Program-made: the position numbers and the translations under genes
Notes under the pieces: generated by a model
What the model saw: only the letters and a program-made list of their open reading frames with translations
What the model was told of the DNA's origin: nothing
Database searches by the model: none
Assembly (NCBI GenBank): GCA_964518215.1
Contig: CAZFFP010000006.1
Location: forward strand, 1-64,000
Length of the DNA: 64,000 bases
Direction: 5' to 3'
Origin: CAYSGX01 sp964518215
GTDB taxonomy: Bacteria > Bacteroidota > Bacteroidia > Chitinophagales > CAIOSU01
In this document: piece after piece, positions 16,370-25,266 of the stretch
How positions within the stretch are numbered: the stretch's first letter is position 1
Layout of the letters: each line of letters starts with the position of its first letter

Positions 16370-17176
16370 ATGATTGAAAAATTCATCACCTTCCAAAATA
16401 CCGTTTGCAGGTATTTTATATCGGGCAGCGGCAAACCCCTGATGCTGGTTCATGGATTTTGTGGAGAAGCAATGGTGTGGAAACAACTGATGGATTGGCT
16501 TCCGAAAAAATACCAAATCATTGTCCCCGATTTGCCGGGCTATGGAAATTCCGGATTCAATATTGAGCCTGAAAATGTCTCGATAGAATTTTATGCCGAA
16601 TATTTGAACGAAATACTTCAGCAAGAGAAAATTGAAAGCATTCATTTGGTGGGGCATTCCATGGGCGGATACACCGCATTGGCATTTGCAGAAAAATTTC
16701 CCGGAAAAACGTCTAAGTTGTGTTTTTTTCATTCGCATCCTTATGCAGACGATGAAGAAAAGAAAACAGGCAGAAAAAAAGTGATTCAGTTTATCGAAAA
16801 AAATGGCTCGGAATTATTTGTAAATGAATTGTACAGCACTTTATTTGCTCCCGCATTTTATGATAAAAATCCGGCACAAGTGGCTGCAATAAAAAAGCAA
16901 GCGGCAAAGTATTCTCCACTATCGCTCATTGGGTCATGTTATGCAATGATAAACAGAAAAGACCGCAGCGCCATCATGAAACAACTCGATGTTCCCGTGC
17001 TGCTCATTATAGGCAAACAGGATAATGCTATTCCTTATCAATGGAGTCTCCAAATGTGTTCTTTGGCTCCTGTTTCTGAAATACATTTGCTCGATGATAC
17101 AGGACACATGGGCATGCTCGAAGACACTGAAAAATGTGCTGCAATCATCCATCGTTTTTTAGAAACCGAATTTTAA
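16370..17176 (+). CDS. Alpha/beta-hydrolase
   Basis: Cytosolic hydrolase of 268 residues from the ATG at 16370; the frame is open seven codons further left from a TTG, but those add nothing recognisable. It has the fold's oxyanion strand HGFCG (MLVHGFCGEAMVWKQL), the nucleophile elbow GHSMGG near residue 98, a late Asp region (LLIIGKQDNAIP) and the catalytic His in DTGHMGMLED. No signal peptide. The substrate cannot be told; neighbours of this type include esterases and C-C hydrolases. The next gene, 22 bases downstream, encodes an FAH-family enzyme, which fits a small catabolic pair, but that is inference. Confidence 0.88.
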   Translation: MIEKFITFQNTVCRYFISGSGKPLMLVHGFCGEAMVWKQLMDWLPKKYQIIVPDLPGYGNSGFNIEPENVSIEFYAEYLNEILQQEKIESIHLVGHSMGGYTALAFAEKFPGKTSKLCFFHSHPYADDEEKKTGRKKVIQFIEKNGSELFVNELYSTLFAPAFYDKNPAQVAAIKKQAAKYSPLSLIGSCYAMINRKDRSAIMKQLDVPVLLIIGKQDNAIPYQWSLQMCSLAPVSEIHLLDDTGHMGMLEDTEKCAAIIHRFLETEF

Positions 17177-17198
17177 TAACTGAAATAAAACCAACCTT

Positions 17199-17810
17199 AT
17201 GAAAATATTTTGTGTAGGCAGAAATTATGCGCTTCATGCCCGCGAACTCAACAATGAAGTGCCCACCGAGCCGGTAATTTTTATGAAACCTGCTACTGCT
17301 TTGCTGAAAGATGGAGCCGATTTCTTTTATCCCGATTTTTCTTCTTCCATTCATTATGAATGTGAATTGGTATTGCGCATTTCGAAACACGGCAAACATG
17401 TTCAGGAAAAATTTGCACATAAATATTTCGATGCCCTTACTGTTGGCATTGATTTTACCGCGCGCGATATTCAGGCAAAACTGAAAGACAAAGGCTTGCC
17501 TTGGGAAATTGCCAAAGCATTTGACGGCTCAGCCGTTGCAGGAAAATTTATTGATATAAGTAATTTTTCAAATTCGGATTCTATATTGTTTTCTTTGAAA
17601 AAAAATGGAGTATTGGTTCAGCAGGGCAACAGTGATGACATGATATTTTCGTTCAAAAGAATCATATCGTATGTTTCTTCATTTTTTACTTTGCAAAAAG
17701 GCGATTTAATTTATACCGGCACACCTGCCGGAGTTGGTGAAGTGCAAAAAGGCGATTTGCTCGAAGGCTTTATTCGCGAAGAAAAAGTAATGGAGTGTAA
17801 CGTAAAGTGA
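17199..17810 (+). CDS. Fumarylacetoacetate hydrolase family protein (FAHD1-like)
   Basis: A 203-residue enzyme of the FAH superfamily, close in length to FAHD1/YcgM proteins, which act as acylpyruvate hydrolases or oxaloacetate decarboxylases. The protein begins MKIFCVGRNYALHARELNN. The metal ligands are seen as the Glu pair in HYECELVLRI and the Asp in GIDFTARDIQ, with GDLIYTGTPAGVGEVQKGD near the C-terminus. It follows the alpha/beta-hydrolase gene by 22 bases and was probably transcribed with it. It converges on the pseudokinase gene (8 bases between stops). Confidence 0.88.
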   Translation: MKIFCVGRNYALHARELNNEVPTEPVIFMKPATALLKDGADFFYPDFSSSIHYECELVLRISKHGKHVQEKFAHKYFDALTVGIDFTARDIQAKLKDKGLPWEIAKAFDGSAVAGKFIDISNFSNSDSILFSLKKNGVLVQQGNSDDMIFSFKRIISYVSSFFTLQKGDLIYTGTPAGVGEVQKGDLLEGFIREEKVMECNVK

Positions 17811-17818
17811 ATACTAAA

Positions 17819-19276
17819 TTACCACTGAGTCAGCGTGCCGCACTCGTCCACACAGTTGCCGTATTTATTAATGTAGTATGATTTACCGTTTTCCGACACA
17901 TTGGCTATTCCGCTTTGAAATATTGATGCGCTGGTAAACTTCGGTTTCACTATCCAATTACCATTTACATCTATGAACCCCCAAAGTCCGTTGAATTTTA
18001 CCGTAGCTACACCTTCATGAAATTCATACACATCTTCAAACATGGGCGACACAATAATATTCCCATCAGGACCTTTGAACCCGTATAATCCATGTTGATT
18101 CCTAAATACCGAATAATCTCTTTTAGATTTCTTCTTAACCGGTGTTATTTTCTGGGTTTCCTTTTTCCCGGCTTGATCGTTAGCCAATGCCATTTCTTTT
18201 TCAGAATTATTTGCAGGCAACTGAATGTTTGAAACCAATTCAGGCACATTGGAAGATTGTTGGGTTTCGGCAGTTATATTTTCTGAAATAGGCTGATGAT
18301 TTTTTCTCAAAAAAATCATCGAATAAACGGCTACGACACCCACCAATATTATTGCAAAAAATATCAGTTGTCTTTCCTGTCTTTTGGGGTTTTGATTTTG
18401 TGTTGTTGGTTCTGAAGCGGAAACAGGAGCGGCATGATTTGGTAAAGTTTCAGAAGCAGATGGCGGAACAGCAACAGTAGTAGTTGCTGCCTCCACTACG
18501 ATATTTTTTTCAGGAGAAAAAACACACAGCATTTCTACCGAAGGTCGTTCCTCCGGTTGAACGCTCATGCAGTCGGCAACAACTTTTTTAAATGCCGGGG
18601 AAAAGTCGCCATGAAGTCTTGGGACTTGCGCTCCTTTGAGCAAAGCAATGCCACCCAAGCCTTCCCACGGAAGACTTCCTGTGCATAATTGATGCATTAA
18701 AACGCCCAAAGCAAACACATCGCTCGAAGTTTCATAATGGGGTTGCTCATTCAGCATTTCGGGAGCCATGTATGGCAAATAAGCCTGCTGCTGTTCGGGA
18801 GAAATTTCACTTTGCCTTTTAAACGGTCCCAACACAAATTGCTGCTGAACAATAAAAATATTGGCAGGATAAATATTTCGGTGCAAAACTTTTTCATGAT
18901 GCAAAGCCGCCAAACCCGATGCAAGCGATTGCATGATTTGAACCGCTTCAGCTTCTGAAAATTTCTTTTCCTGTTGTATGAATGTTTTTAACGAGCCACC
19001 ATCGGCATGTGGAAACACCATGTAGGAATAGCCCTGCCATTCGTCATAATGCAAAGGGGTCAATAAATGCGGATGCCTGATTTGCGACAGCAATAAATAT
19101 TCCTTGAGTAGTTGCGATGCGGCAAAAGCATCGTTGGCTTCAGCGCAAAGTTTAATGGTATGCACCGACTTTGTTTTTACATCTTCCGCTTTCCACGATT
19201 CCGACATATCGGTAGTGCCCGCACGTTGCAGCAATTTGTAGCGTTCTGCAAAAAGAGTGTTGGATGTCAGCGACAT
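17819..19276 (-). CDS. Membrane pseudokinase with C-terminal WG repeats
   Basis: 485 residues in three parts: a protein-kinase-like domain (about 10-252), one transmembrane helix (304-323) and a C-terminal region with WG (KWG) beta-repeats such as KFNGLWGFIDVNGNWIVKP (about 390-475), presumably outside the cytosolic membrane. The kinase fold keeps the ATP-lysine region (IK at 41-42), the helix-C Glu59, APE (171-173) and Asp186. However, the catalytic loop reads HRNIYPANI, so the catalytic Asp is Asn134 and the following Lys is Tyr136; the DFG motif is replaced by LGPF (149-152); and the glycine loop is degenerate. It is therefore very likely catalytically dead. No partner gene adjoins it. It could be a signalling scaffold that senses envelope ligands through WG repeats. 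Confidence 0.82.
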   Translation of the reverse strand: MSLTSNTLFAERYKLLQRAGTTDMSESWKAEDVKTKSVHTIKLCAEANDAFAASQLLKEYLLLSQIRHPHLLTPLHYDEWQGYSYMVFPHADGGSLKTFIQQEKKFSEAEAVQIMQSLASGLAALHHEKVLHRNIYPANIFIVQQQFVLGPFKRQSEISPEQQQAYLPYMAPEMLNEQPHYETSSDVFALGVLMHQLCTGSLPWEGLGGIALLKGAQVPRLHGDFSPAFKKVVADCMSVQPEERPSVEMLCVFSPEKNIVVEAATTTVAVPPSASETLPNHAAPVSASEPTTQNQNPKRQERQLIFFAIILVGVVAVYSMIFLRKNHQPISENITAETQQSSNVPELVSNIQLPANNSEKEMALANDQAGKKETQKITPVKKKSKRDYSVFRNQHGLYGFKGPDGNIIVSPMFEDVYEFHEGVATVKFNGLWGFIDVNGNWIVKPKFTSASIFQSGIANVSENGKSYYINKYGNCVDECGTLTQW

Positions 19277-19409
19277 AATGGGTTCAAAGTTACCGATGAA
19301 TCAACCGAGTTTCTTTTGTTGAAATAAATGAAAGCTAACAATATTAAAAGGTTTGTCCATAAATGTAGAATAAAATTACGAACTGAATTAAATTCATTTT
19401 CAACCAAAA

Positions 19410-19439
19410 TTGTAAACCATTATTCAATGTCTAATTTTG
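19410..19439 (+). promoter_or_regulatory. Promoter of tsaC/sua5 (TTG-N19-TAATTTTG)
   Basis: TTG at 19410-19412 and TAATTTTG at 19432-19439, with 19 bases between, match the Bacteroidota -33/-7 pattern exactly. The -7 box ends only 7 bases before the TTG start codon at 19447, so the mRNA would be leaderless or nearly so. Confidence 0.6.
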
Positions 19440-19446
19440 CTTAACA

Positions 19447-20403
19447 TTGAAAAAAGGCACCGACATAGCATTAGCCAAACAGTTTTTAGCTGCGGGCGAA
19501 TTAGTGGCAATTCCAACTGAAACAGTATATGGATTAGCCGCTAACGGATTCAATACCGATGCTGTATTAAAAATATACAAAGCGAAAAATCGTCCGGCAT
19601 TCAATCCGTTGATTTTACATGTGGCAGACGTTGAAGCAGCCGCACCTCTCACGAAAATATTTTCTGAAAAAGCGAAAATATTAGCGCAAAAATTTTGGCC
19701 CGGACCACTCACATTAGTATTGCCCAAAAGCGATTTAGTTCCCGATATTGTTACTGCCGGCAACGATACGGTTGCCATCCGAGTGCCTAATCATGACCTT
19801 ACATTGGAATTATTGAAAACGCTCCACTTTCCATTGGCTGCGCCAAGCGCCAATCCCTCCGGATATATCAGCCCTACCGAAGCCGACCATGTATTACAGC
19901 AATTAGGCGAAGAAGTTCAATATGTTTTAGATGGCGGAAAATGTTCTGTGGGCATTGAATCTACCATTGTAAAAGTAGCGGACGATAAAGTTTTTATTCT
20001 TCGTTTGGGGGGCTTGTCGTTGGAAAAAATAGAAGCAGTAGTGGGCAAAACAGAAACAATTATAAATACTGAAATCACCGAAGCCCCCGGAATGCTTGTT
20101 TCACATTATGCTCCCAAAGCCAAAGTGATTATAGGCAACATTGCTTCAAACATTGCAAAATATCGGGGCAATAAAATCGGAGTATTGTCTTTTGCAAAAG
20201 GCATTTTGTCTGACGATATAGTTTGCACCATAGACCTTTCGCCTAAAGGCGATACTGATGAGGCTGCCAGAAATATTTTTGCTTACCTGCGCAAATTAGA
20301 TGAGCGCCATTTGGATATTATCCTTACTGAATTTATTCCGAATGAAGGCCTGGGAAGAGCAGTGAACGACCGACTGCAAAGGGCTGCTGCGGAGCGAAGT
20401 TGA
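19447..20403 (+). CDS. tsaC: L-threonylcarbamoyladenylate synthase (Sua5/YwlC type)
   Basis: Makes threonylcarbamoyl-AMP from Thr, bicarbonate and ATP for the t6A37 modification of ANN-decoding tRNAs. The YrdC domain fills residues 1-200 (AIPTETVYGLAANG, KAKNRPAFNPLILHV, the SAN motif in APSANPSG, CSVGIESTIV). A Sua5 C-terminal domain follows (APGMLVSHYAPKAKV), so this is the long two-domain form of 318 residues. It starts at a TTG directly behind a good promoter. The next gene, 29 bases downstream, is the unknown kinase-like protein and may be co-transcribed. Confidence 0.93.
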   Translation: MKKGTDIALAKQFLAAGELVAIPTETVYGLAANGFNTDAVLKIYKAKNRPAFNPLILHVADVEAAAPLTKIFSEKAKILAQKFWPGPLTLVLPKSDLVPDIVTAGNDTVAIRVPNHDLTLELLKTLHFPLAAPSANPSGYISPTEADHVLQQLGEEVQYVLDGGKCSVGIESTIVKVADDKVFILRLGGLSLEKIEAVVGKTETIINTEITEAPGMLVSHYAPKAKVIIGNIASNIAKYRGNKIGVLSFAKGILSDDIVCTIDLSPKGDTDEAARNIFAYLRKLDERHLDIILTEFIPNEGLGRAVNDRLQRAAAERS

Positions 20404-20432
20404 AGCAGGTGATTATCATTTAATTTCACATC

Positions 20433-21488
20433 ATGAAAATTCCCCGTCAGTTTCAGCAACAGGCCATCAGCAAAAAGAAAATTATTTATAAGGTTAAAAA
20501 TGATTTGAGAGCGTATCTCGAAGAGTTCAATCGCGAAATCAATTTGCCCGTGAGTTATGCCGACCTCAAAAATTTTCAGGGCAGTTTTGCTATTCACGAT
20601 AAAAAAGGCAACGATACTTTATGGGAAGCCGCCTTATACAATCCGGGCGATAAAGAATATCTGCACGATGGATTGAAACACATCTATTCTATTTTGAAAA
20701 CCGGTGGCGACACTTCTGTTCATAAACATCTGCATGTGGAACGGGTGGATTACTGCACCTTTGGAAATTCCAATCCTTTCCGTATCAAAATAGTCAACGA
20801 CTTTAACGATAATTACGATTACTTCTATATTAAACAGGCAGACGCTTCGCGCATTTATGGTTTGGAACTGGAACATATTCTTTCTCCTTCTCGCATCAAT
20901 TATTTTGTAGATGACTTTACGCTCATAGAAGAACATATTGCGGGCGTTCCGGGCGACCAGTTTATTCTTTTTCATTTGCAAAATCCCGAATTCAACAAAG
21001 TGCGGGTAGCCAAAGAATTTGTGAAATTTAACGAGCGTTGCTTTGTGCGCTTGTTGGGCGACATGCGCTCCTATAATTATGTATTTGATATCACTCCCGA
21101 TTTTGAAGAAGTGCAGTTTCGAATCCGCGCCATTGATTTCGACCAACAGAGTTATGAAGGCAAACGCACTTTATATCTGCCACAGTTTTTTAAAGAAAAC
21201 ATTGCGTTGGTAGAGCTGACCTTAAGTCGCCTGAGCAAGGATAATATTGAACAATATCAAAAAGAAGAGCGCACATTAATTGCGCAGCGCAGCACCACTT
21301 CGCGCCACCGGCTGAACCATTTGCTCGATGTGATGAGCCAAGATGAAATTGCTCCGAAAGAAAAAGTATTGCAGTTGAGCCGTGAAATGAGCACGCATTA
21401 TAAGAATGATATTTTCAATACATGCAAATCAATGGGCGACATTGTAAGGCAAAGCTTGAAGTTGCTTACAGATACTTCAAAAAAGTAA
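20433..21488 (+). CDS. Conserved hypothetical protein with kinase-like motifs
   Basis: 351 residues, no signal peptide or membrane segment; I do not recognise the family. Several stretches resemble the aminoglycoside-phosphotransferase/protein-kinase-like fold: FYIKQ (Lys134), a Glu pair in YGLELEH (145, 147), a hinge-like LIEEHIAGVPG (164-174), then LLGDMRSYNYVF (Asp210, Asn215), which matches the GDxxxxN catalytic loop, and RAIDFDQ (Asp235, Asp237), which matches the metal-binding IDF motif. The last 100 residues are charged and helical. That reading is inference from short motifs. It follows tsaC by 29 bases. Alternative: an unrelated Bacteroidota-specific cytosolic protein. Confidence 0.6.
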   Translation: MKIPRQFQQQAISKKKIIYKVKNDLRAYLEEFNREINLPVSYADLKNFQGSFAIHDKKGNDTLWEAALYNPGDKEYLHDGLKHIYSILKTGGDTSVHKHLHVERVDYCTFGNSNPFRIKIVNDFNDNYDYFYIKQADASRIYGLELEHILSPSRINYFVDDFTLIEEHIAGVPGDQFILFHLQNPEFNKVRVAKEFVKFNERCFVRLLGDMRSYNYVFDITPDFEEVQFRIRAIDFDQQSYEGKRTLYLPQFFKENIALVELTLSRLSKDNIEQYQKEERTLIAQRSTTSRHRLNHLLDVMSQDEIAPKEKVLQLSREMSTHYKNDIFNTCKSMGDIVRQSLKLLTDTSKK

Positions 21489-21544
21489 AATTCTCATGGT
21501 GCTTTTGTTTAAAATCGCCTGTGTTTTCAAAAATACTTGAGTGG

Positions 21545-21579
21545 TTTGTTTCAGAATAACCGCACAAATGTTAGTTTTG
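21545..21579 (+). promoter_or_regulatory. Promoter of gltA (TTTG-N23-TAGTTTTG)
   Basis: TTTG at 21545-21548 and TAGTTTTG at 21572-21579; the spacer of 23 is at the long end of what is known for this promoter class. It implies a leader of about 35-40 bases before the ATG at 21623. Confidence 0.5.
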
Positions 21580-21622
21580 TGGGTATTCCATTCATTATAC
21601 AACAACCCATATTTTCAATATT

Positions 21623-22912
21623 ATGTCTGAAAAAGCAAAACTTCAATTAGGAGACAAAAGCTACGAACTCCCTGTTTTTACCGGAACGGAAAATGAACCT
21701 GCCATTGACATTTCCAAACTGCGCGACCAGTCCGGGTACGTTACATTGGATACCGGATACAAAAATACCGGAGCGACCAAAAGCGCCATCACTTTTTTAG
21801 ATGGAGAGTTGGGTATTTTGCGCTATCGCGGTTATCCTATCGAACAGTTGGCAGAGCAATCAGACTTCATGGAAGTATCTTATTTGTTGTTGCATGGCGA
21901 ATTGCCTACCAAAGAACAATACGACAACTTTTGCACTACTATTACCAGACATACTTTGGTGCATGAAGACATGAAAAAGATTTTCGATGCCTATCCCACC
22001 AATTCTCACCCGATGGGAATTCTGATTGCTATGGTGTCTTCTTTGTCTTCATTTTATCCGCAGTCGTTAGACCCCAATCGTCCGACAGATAAAAAAATGC
22101 TAACCGTACATCGCCTTTTGGCTAAGATGCCCACATTAGTGGCAATGGTTATGAAGAAAGCCGTAGGACATCCGGTGAATTATCCTAAAAACAATTTAGA
22201 CTACGTTTCAAATTTTCTATACATGGCTTTCGGGCACGTTACCGAAGAATATGTAAACGACCCGGTGTTGGTAGATGCCATGAATAAATTATTGATTCTT
22301 CATGCCGACCACGAGCAAAACTGTTCTACTTCAACCGTTCGTTTGGTAGGCTCGTCTCAATCGAATCTTTACGCTTCTGTAGCTGCCGGTATTGCTGCGC
22401 TTTGGGGACCTTTGCATGGAGGAGCCAATCAGGAAGTTATTGAAATGCTCGAAGCCATTAAAGCCGATGGCGGCAATGTTCAGAAATTTATCGATAAGGC
22501 AAAATCTAAAGACGATCCATTCCGCCTGATGGGCTTTGGACACCGGGTTTACAAAAATTTCGACCCCCGTGCAAAAATTATCAAAACCGCCTGCGATAAT
22601 GTTTTAAATAAATTAGGCGTGAATGACCCGATTCTCGAAATTGCCAAAAAATTAGAAGAGGTAGCATTAAAAGACCCTTATTTTGTGGAAAGAAAATTAT
22701 ACCCTAATGTAGATTTCTATTCGGGAATTATTTATCGCGCTATGGGCTTCCCCGTAGATATGTTTACGGTGCTGTTTGCTTTAGGTCGTTTACCCGGATG
22801 GATTGCACAATGGAAAGAATTAGTTGAGCAAAATCAACCCATAGGTCGTCCACGCCAGATTTATACCGGACAAACCGAGCGACAATTTGTAGCGGTAGAT
22901 AAGAGAAAATAA
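21623..22912 (+). CDS. gltA: Citrate synthase
   Basis: Condenses oxaloacetate and acetyl-CoA at the entry of the TCA cycle. 429 residues, type II (hexameric-size) bacterial citrate synthase with the N-terminal beta-domain (SYELPVFTGTENEPAIDISKL). Catalytic blocks: LHADHEQNCSTSTVRLVGS, GPLHGGANQEV (active-site His), MGFGHRVYKNFDPRAK (His and Arg) and the Asp in YPNVDFYSGI. Preceded by its own promoter and a 134-base gap, so probably expressed alone. The normal ATG start gives MSEKAKLQLG. Confidence 0.97.
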   Translation: MSEKAKLQLGDKSYELPVFTGTENEPAIDISKLRDQSGYVTLDTGYKNTGATKSAITFLDGELGILRYRGYPIEQLAEQSDFMEVSYLLLHGELPTKEQYDNFCTTITRHTLVHEDMKKIFDAYPTNSHPMGILIAMVSSLSSFYPQSLDPNRPTDKKMLTVHRLLAKMPTLVAMVMKKAVGHPVNYPKNNLDYVSNFLYMAFGHVTEEYVNDPVLVDAMNKLLILHADHEQNCSTSTVRLVGSSQSNLYASVAAGIAALWGPLHGGANQEVIEMLEAIKADGGNVQKFIDKAKSKDDPFRLMGFGHRVYKNFDPRAKIIKTACDNVLNKLGVNDPILEIAKKLEEVALKDPYFVERKLYPNVDFYSGIIYRAMGFPVDMFTVLFALGRLPGWIAQWKELVEQNQPIGRPRQIYTGQTERQFVAVDKRK

Positions 22913-22964
22913 TTTTTAGAAATATCATTCTTGAAGTTTGGATGCCTTATAAAAAATCAACTAA

Positions 22965-23759
22965 TTGTTTAGTGACAAATCATTATTGTTTTTACAACTT
23001 CGCTTTCTGAAATATTTATATGTAGCATTCCTTCTGTTTTCTTTTCAAAACGTTTTTTCGCAAACCAAAACCCACCTTCACAATGCTCAGCCTTGGGGCG
23101 GCTATATCTCCTCTACAAGAATACATTCCATATTATCGCTTTGGAACGATGCGCACTATGTTCCGGGTTCATTTTTTATTGGCAGGCATGGTTTGTCCGC
23201 ACATTTAAACGAACAAATAACAGCAACCGGAGGATATGCGTGGCTATTTTTATCGCCAAATTTTTCAAATAAACTTATAAGGCCAGAACACCGCCCTTGG
23301 GCACAGTTGGTGTTTAATTTTTCGGTAGGGCAAAAATACCAGGTGCATCATCGGGTGAGGTATGATGCTCGTTTCCGGCAGAATATTGCAGATGAACAAT
23401 TAGTATCGGGTTATGCATTTAACCATCGGCTTCGCTTCATGACCAGCATCAGAAGACCCCTGATAGGAAGTATATTGGGTAAGAAGATACCGTTCATTAC
23501 GATTGGAAATGAAGTATTAATCAATTTCGGGAAAAATATTTTCAATAACAATTTAGACCAGAATAGAACATGGGTTATGTTGGGTTATGAACTTGAAACA
23601 ATAACTTTTCAGTTTGGGTATATGTATCGTTATGTTCCTTTGGCAAAACAGTATTCATATCAACACTATCACGGCATTACACTTTGGGTGAGTCAGGTTT
23701 TTATTACCAAAAAAAATCGCCAAAAATATTTAGAGGAATTGCTGCACAGAGAGCCCTAG
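22965..23759 (+). CDS. DUF2490 outer-membrane beta-barrel-like protein
   Basis: 264 residues with a signal peptide (hydrophobic KYLYVAFLLFSFQNVFSQ near residues 16-33) and a DUF2490 domain, recognised by WAQLVFNFSVGQKYQVHHRVRYDARF and the later RLRFMTSIRRPL. Members are predicted small beta-barrel outer-membrane proteins of unknown function. The TTG start at 22965 is uncertain: another TTG seven codons in would still leave the signal peptide. It lies between gltA and pyrD without close spacing to either. Confidence 0.7.
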   Translation: MFSDKSLLFLQLRFLKYLYVAFLLFSFQNVFSQTKTHLHNAQPWGGYISSTRIHSILSLWNDAHYVPGSFFIGRHGLSAHLNEQITATGGYAWLFLSPNFSNKLIRPEHRPWAQLVFNFSVGQKYQVHHRVRYDARFRQNIADEQLVSGYAFNHRLRFMTSIRRPLIGSILGKKIPFITIGNEVLINFGKNIFNNNLDQNRTWVMLGYELETITFQFGYMYRYVPLAKQYSYQHYHGITLWVSQVFITKKNRQKYLEELLHREP

Positions 23760-23825
23760 AGAAAAAAAATAACTTGATTGTTGTATTCAAAGCAGTAGTT
23801 CGGCTATTTAAAATTCTTTTAAAAC

Positions 23826-23833
23826 TACTTTTG
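23826..23833 (+). promoter_or_regulatory. -7 promoter box of pyrD (TACTTTTG)
   Basis: TAnnTTTG match ending 17 bases before the TTG start of pyrD; no clear -33 TTG at normal spacing. Confidence 0.4.
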
Positions 23834-23850
23834 CAAAAAAACTTTCTTAG

Positions 23851-24882
23851 TTGTATCAATTTTTTCTCCGACCATTATTTTTTTTGTTAGATGCCGAGCG
23901 GGCACATTATTTCACACTCACATTGTTTCGGGTGCTGCTAAAAATTCCTTTTGCAAAAAATATTTGCCGAGCTTGGTTTTGTGTTAATAATGAAAAATTA
24001 AAAGTTAGCTTGTTCGGGTTGGAATTTCCCAATCCGGTAGGTTTAGCAGCGGGGTTCGACAAGAATGCTGTTTACATGCATGACCTTGCCTGCCTCGGTT
24101 TCGGGTTTATTGAAGTAGGCACAGTTACTCCTTTACCACAATCAGGCAATGAAAAACCAAGATTGTTTAGGTTGCCCAAAGATGCCGCCCTGATAAACCG
24201 CTTAGGCTTCAACAACGATGGTGTACAGGCAGTGGCAGAGCGCTTGAGACATCGTCCGAAAAACATCATTATCGGGGGCAATATTGGCAAGAACAAAAAT
24301 ACTCCGAATGAAAAAGCAGTAGATGATTATGAGATATGCTTCACCGCACTATTTGACGTGGTAGATTATTTTACGGTAAATGTAAGTTCACCCAATACAC
24401 CCGGCTTGAGAGCCTTGCAAGACAAAGAACCCCTCCTTCATATTCTAAACCAATTGCAGAAACTCAATCTGCAAAAGCCAACACCCAAACCTATTTTACT
24501 AAAGATAGCTCCCGACCTAAATGAATCTCAATTGGATGATATTATTGATATTGTCAATCAAACGAAAATCAACGGCATAATAGCCACTAATACTACTATT
24601 TCGAGAGAAGGATTGAAAACGCCTCCTACAGTTTTAGAAACTTTGGGTATAGGTGGTTTAAGCGGAAAACCTTTGGCAGATAAATCAAATTATGTGATTG
24701 ATTATCTGAAACAAAAATCAGATGGGAGGTTTCCAATTGTAGGAGTTGGAGGAATTATGAATGCTGCTGACGCAAGAAAAAAAATGGCATCGGGCGCTAC
24801 ATTGATTCAGCTATATACAGGTTTTATTTATGCCGGCCCGACATTAGTGAAAGACATTTGCAAGGCTATTTTGAAACAATGA
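23851..24882 (+). CDS. pyrD: Dihydroorotate dehydrogenase (quinone), class 2
   Basis: Oxidises dihydroorotate to orotate in pyrimidine synthesis, membrane-associated and quinone-linked. The N-terminal amphipathic extension typical of class 2 is present (residues 1-45), then the FMN barrel: FGLEFPNPVGLAAGFDKNA, EVGTVTPLPQSGNEKPRLFRLPKD, INRLGFNN, and the catalytic Ser in NVSSPNTPGLRALQ (class 1 has Cys), IATNTT, and GVGGI near the end. 343 residues, normal size. Start is TTG at 23851; the resulting MYQFFLRPLFFLLDAERAH is typical of family N-termini, which supports it. Confidence 0.96.
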   Translation: MYQFFLRPLFFLLDAERAHYFTLTLFRVLLKIPFAKNICRAWFCVNNEKLKVSLFGLEFPNPVGLAAGFDKNAVYMHDLACLGFGFIEVGTVTPLPQSGNEKPRLFRLPKDAALINRLGFNNDGVQAVAERLRHRPKNIIIGGNIGKNKNTPNEKAVDDYEICFTALFDVVDYFTVNVSSPNTPGLRALQDKEPLLHILNQLQKLNLQKPTPKPILLKIAPDLNESQLDDIIDIVNQTKINGIIATNTTISREGLKTPPTVLETLGIGGLSGKPLADKSNYVIDYLKQKSDGRFPIVGVGGIMNAADARKKMASGATLIQLYTGFIYAGPTLVKDICKAILKQ

Positions 24883-25013
24883 TGGCTTCAGCCTTTTGCC
24901 AAATGTTGTGTATAGGGTTTTGTGATGTTTTTTGTATCGTAGCTTTTGTCGAATTGCATGTGTATAGATTTGCTTTTAGAGTTTGACAGGATAAGCTATC
25001 TAAGAAATAAAAA

Positions 25014-25037
25014 ATGCCGACCATTTCGGGCCGGCAT
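25014..25037 (-). terminator. Terminator of the cold-shock gene
   Basis: ATGCCGACC / GGGCCGGCAT hairpin with one mismatch, followed on the minus strand by TTTTTTATTT; 37 bases after the csp stop. Confidence 0.75.
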
Positions 25038-25074
25038 CGTGTGTTCTTGAGCATTTACTATGCTTCAATTCTAA

Positions 25075-25266
25075 TTACATTAAACGAACGTTTATTGCAT
25101 TAGGTCCTTTTTTGCCTTGTTCAACTTCGAAGGAAACTTTGTCGCCTTCTTTTACATCTTGTTTCAAACCTGAAACATGAACAAAAACTTCTTTGCCTGA
25201 TTCATCGTCAACGATAAAACCAAAGCCTTTGGAGGTGTTGAAAAATTTAACTGTGCCTGTTTTCAT
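25075..25266 (-). CDS. Cold-shock domain protein (CspA family)
   Basis: Single cold-shock domain of 63 residues that binds single-stranded RNA/DNA and melts mRNA structure. RNP1 appears as KGFGFI (residues 14-19) and RNP2 as VFVHVS (28-33), in the usual order after MKTGTVKFFNTS. One domain only and no tail. It is followed by a terminator and preceded by a 180-base gap, which fits the long regulated 5' leader common for csp genes, though I saw no defined structure there. Transcribed in the same direction as pyrH-frr but separately. Confidence 0.95.
   Translation of the reverse strand: MKTGTVKFFNTSKGFGFIVDDESGKEVFVHVSGLKQDVKEGDKVSFEVEQGKKGPNAINVRLM

Noticed and set aside
16199..16738. Open frame on the minus strand with a GWQDSNPRS stretch
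   Set aside because: This peptide is what antisense translation of a tRNA T-arm gives; the frame also overlaps the well-supported alpha/beta-hydrolase gene.
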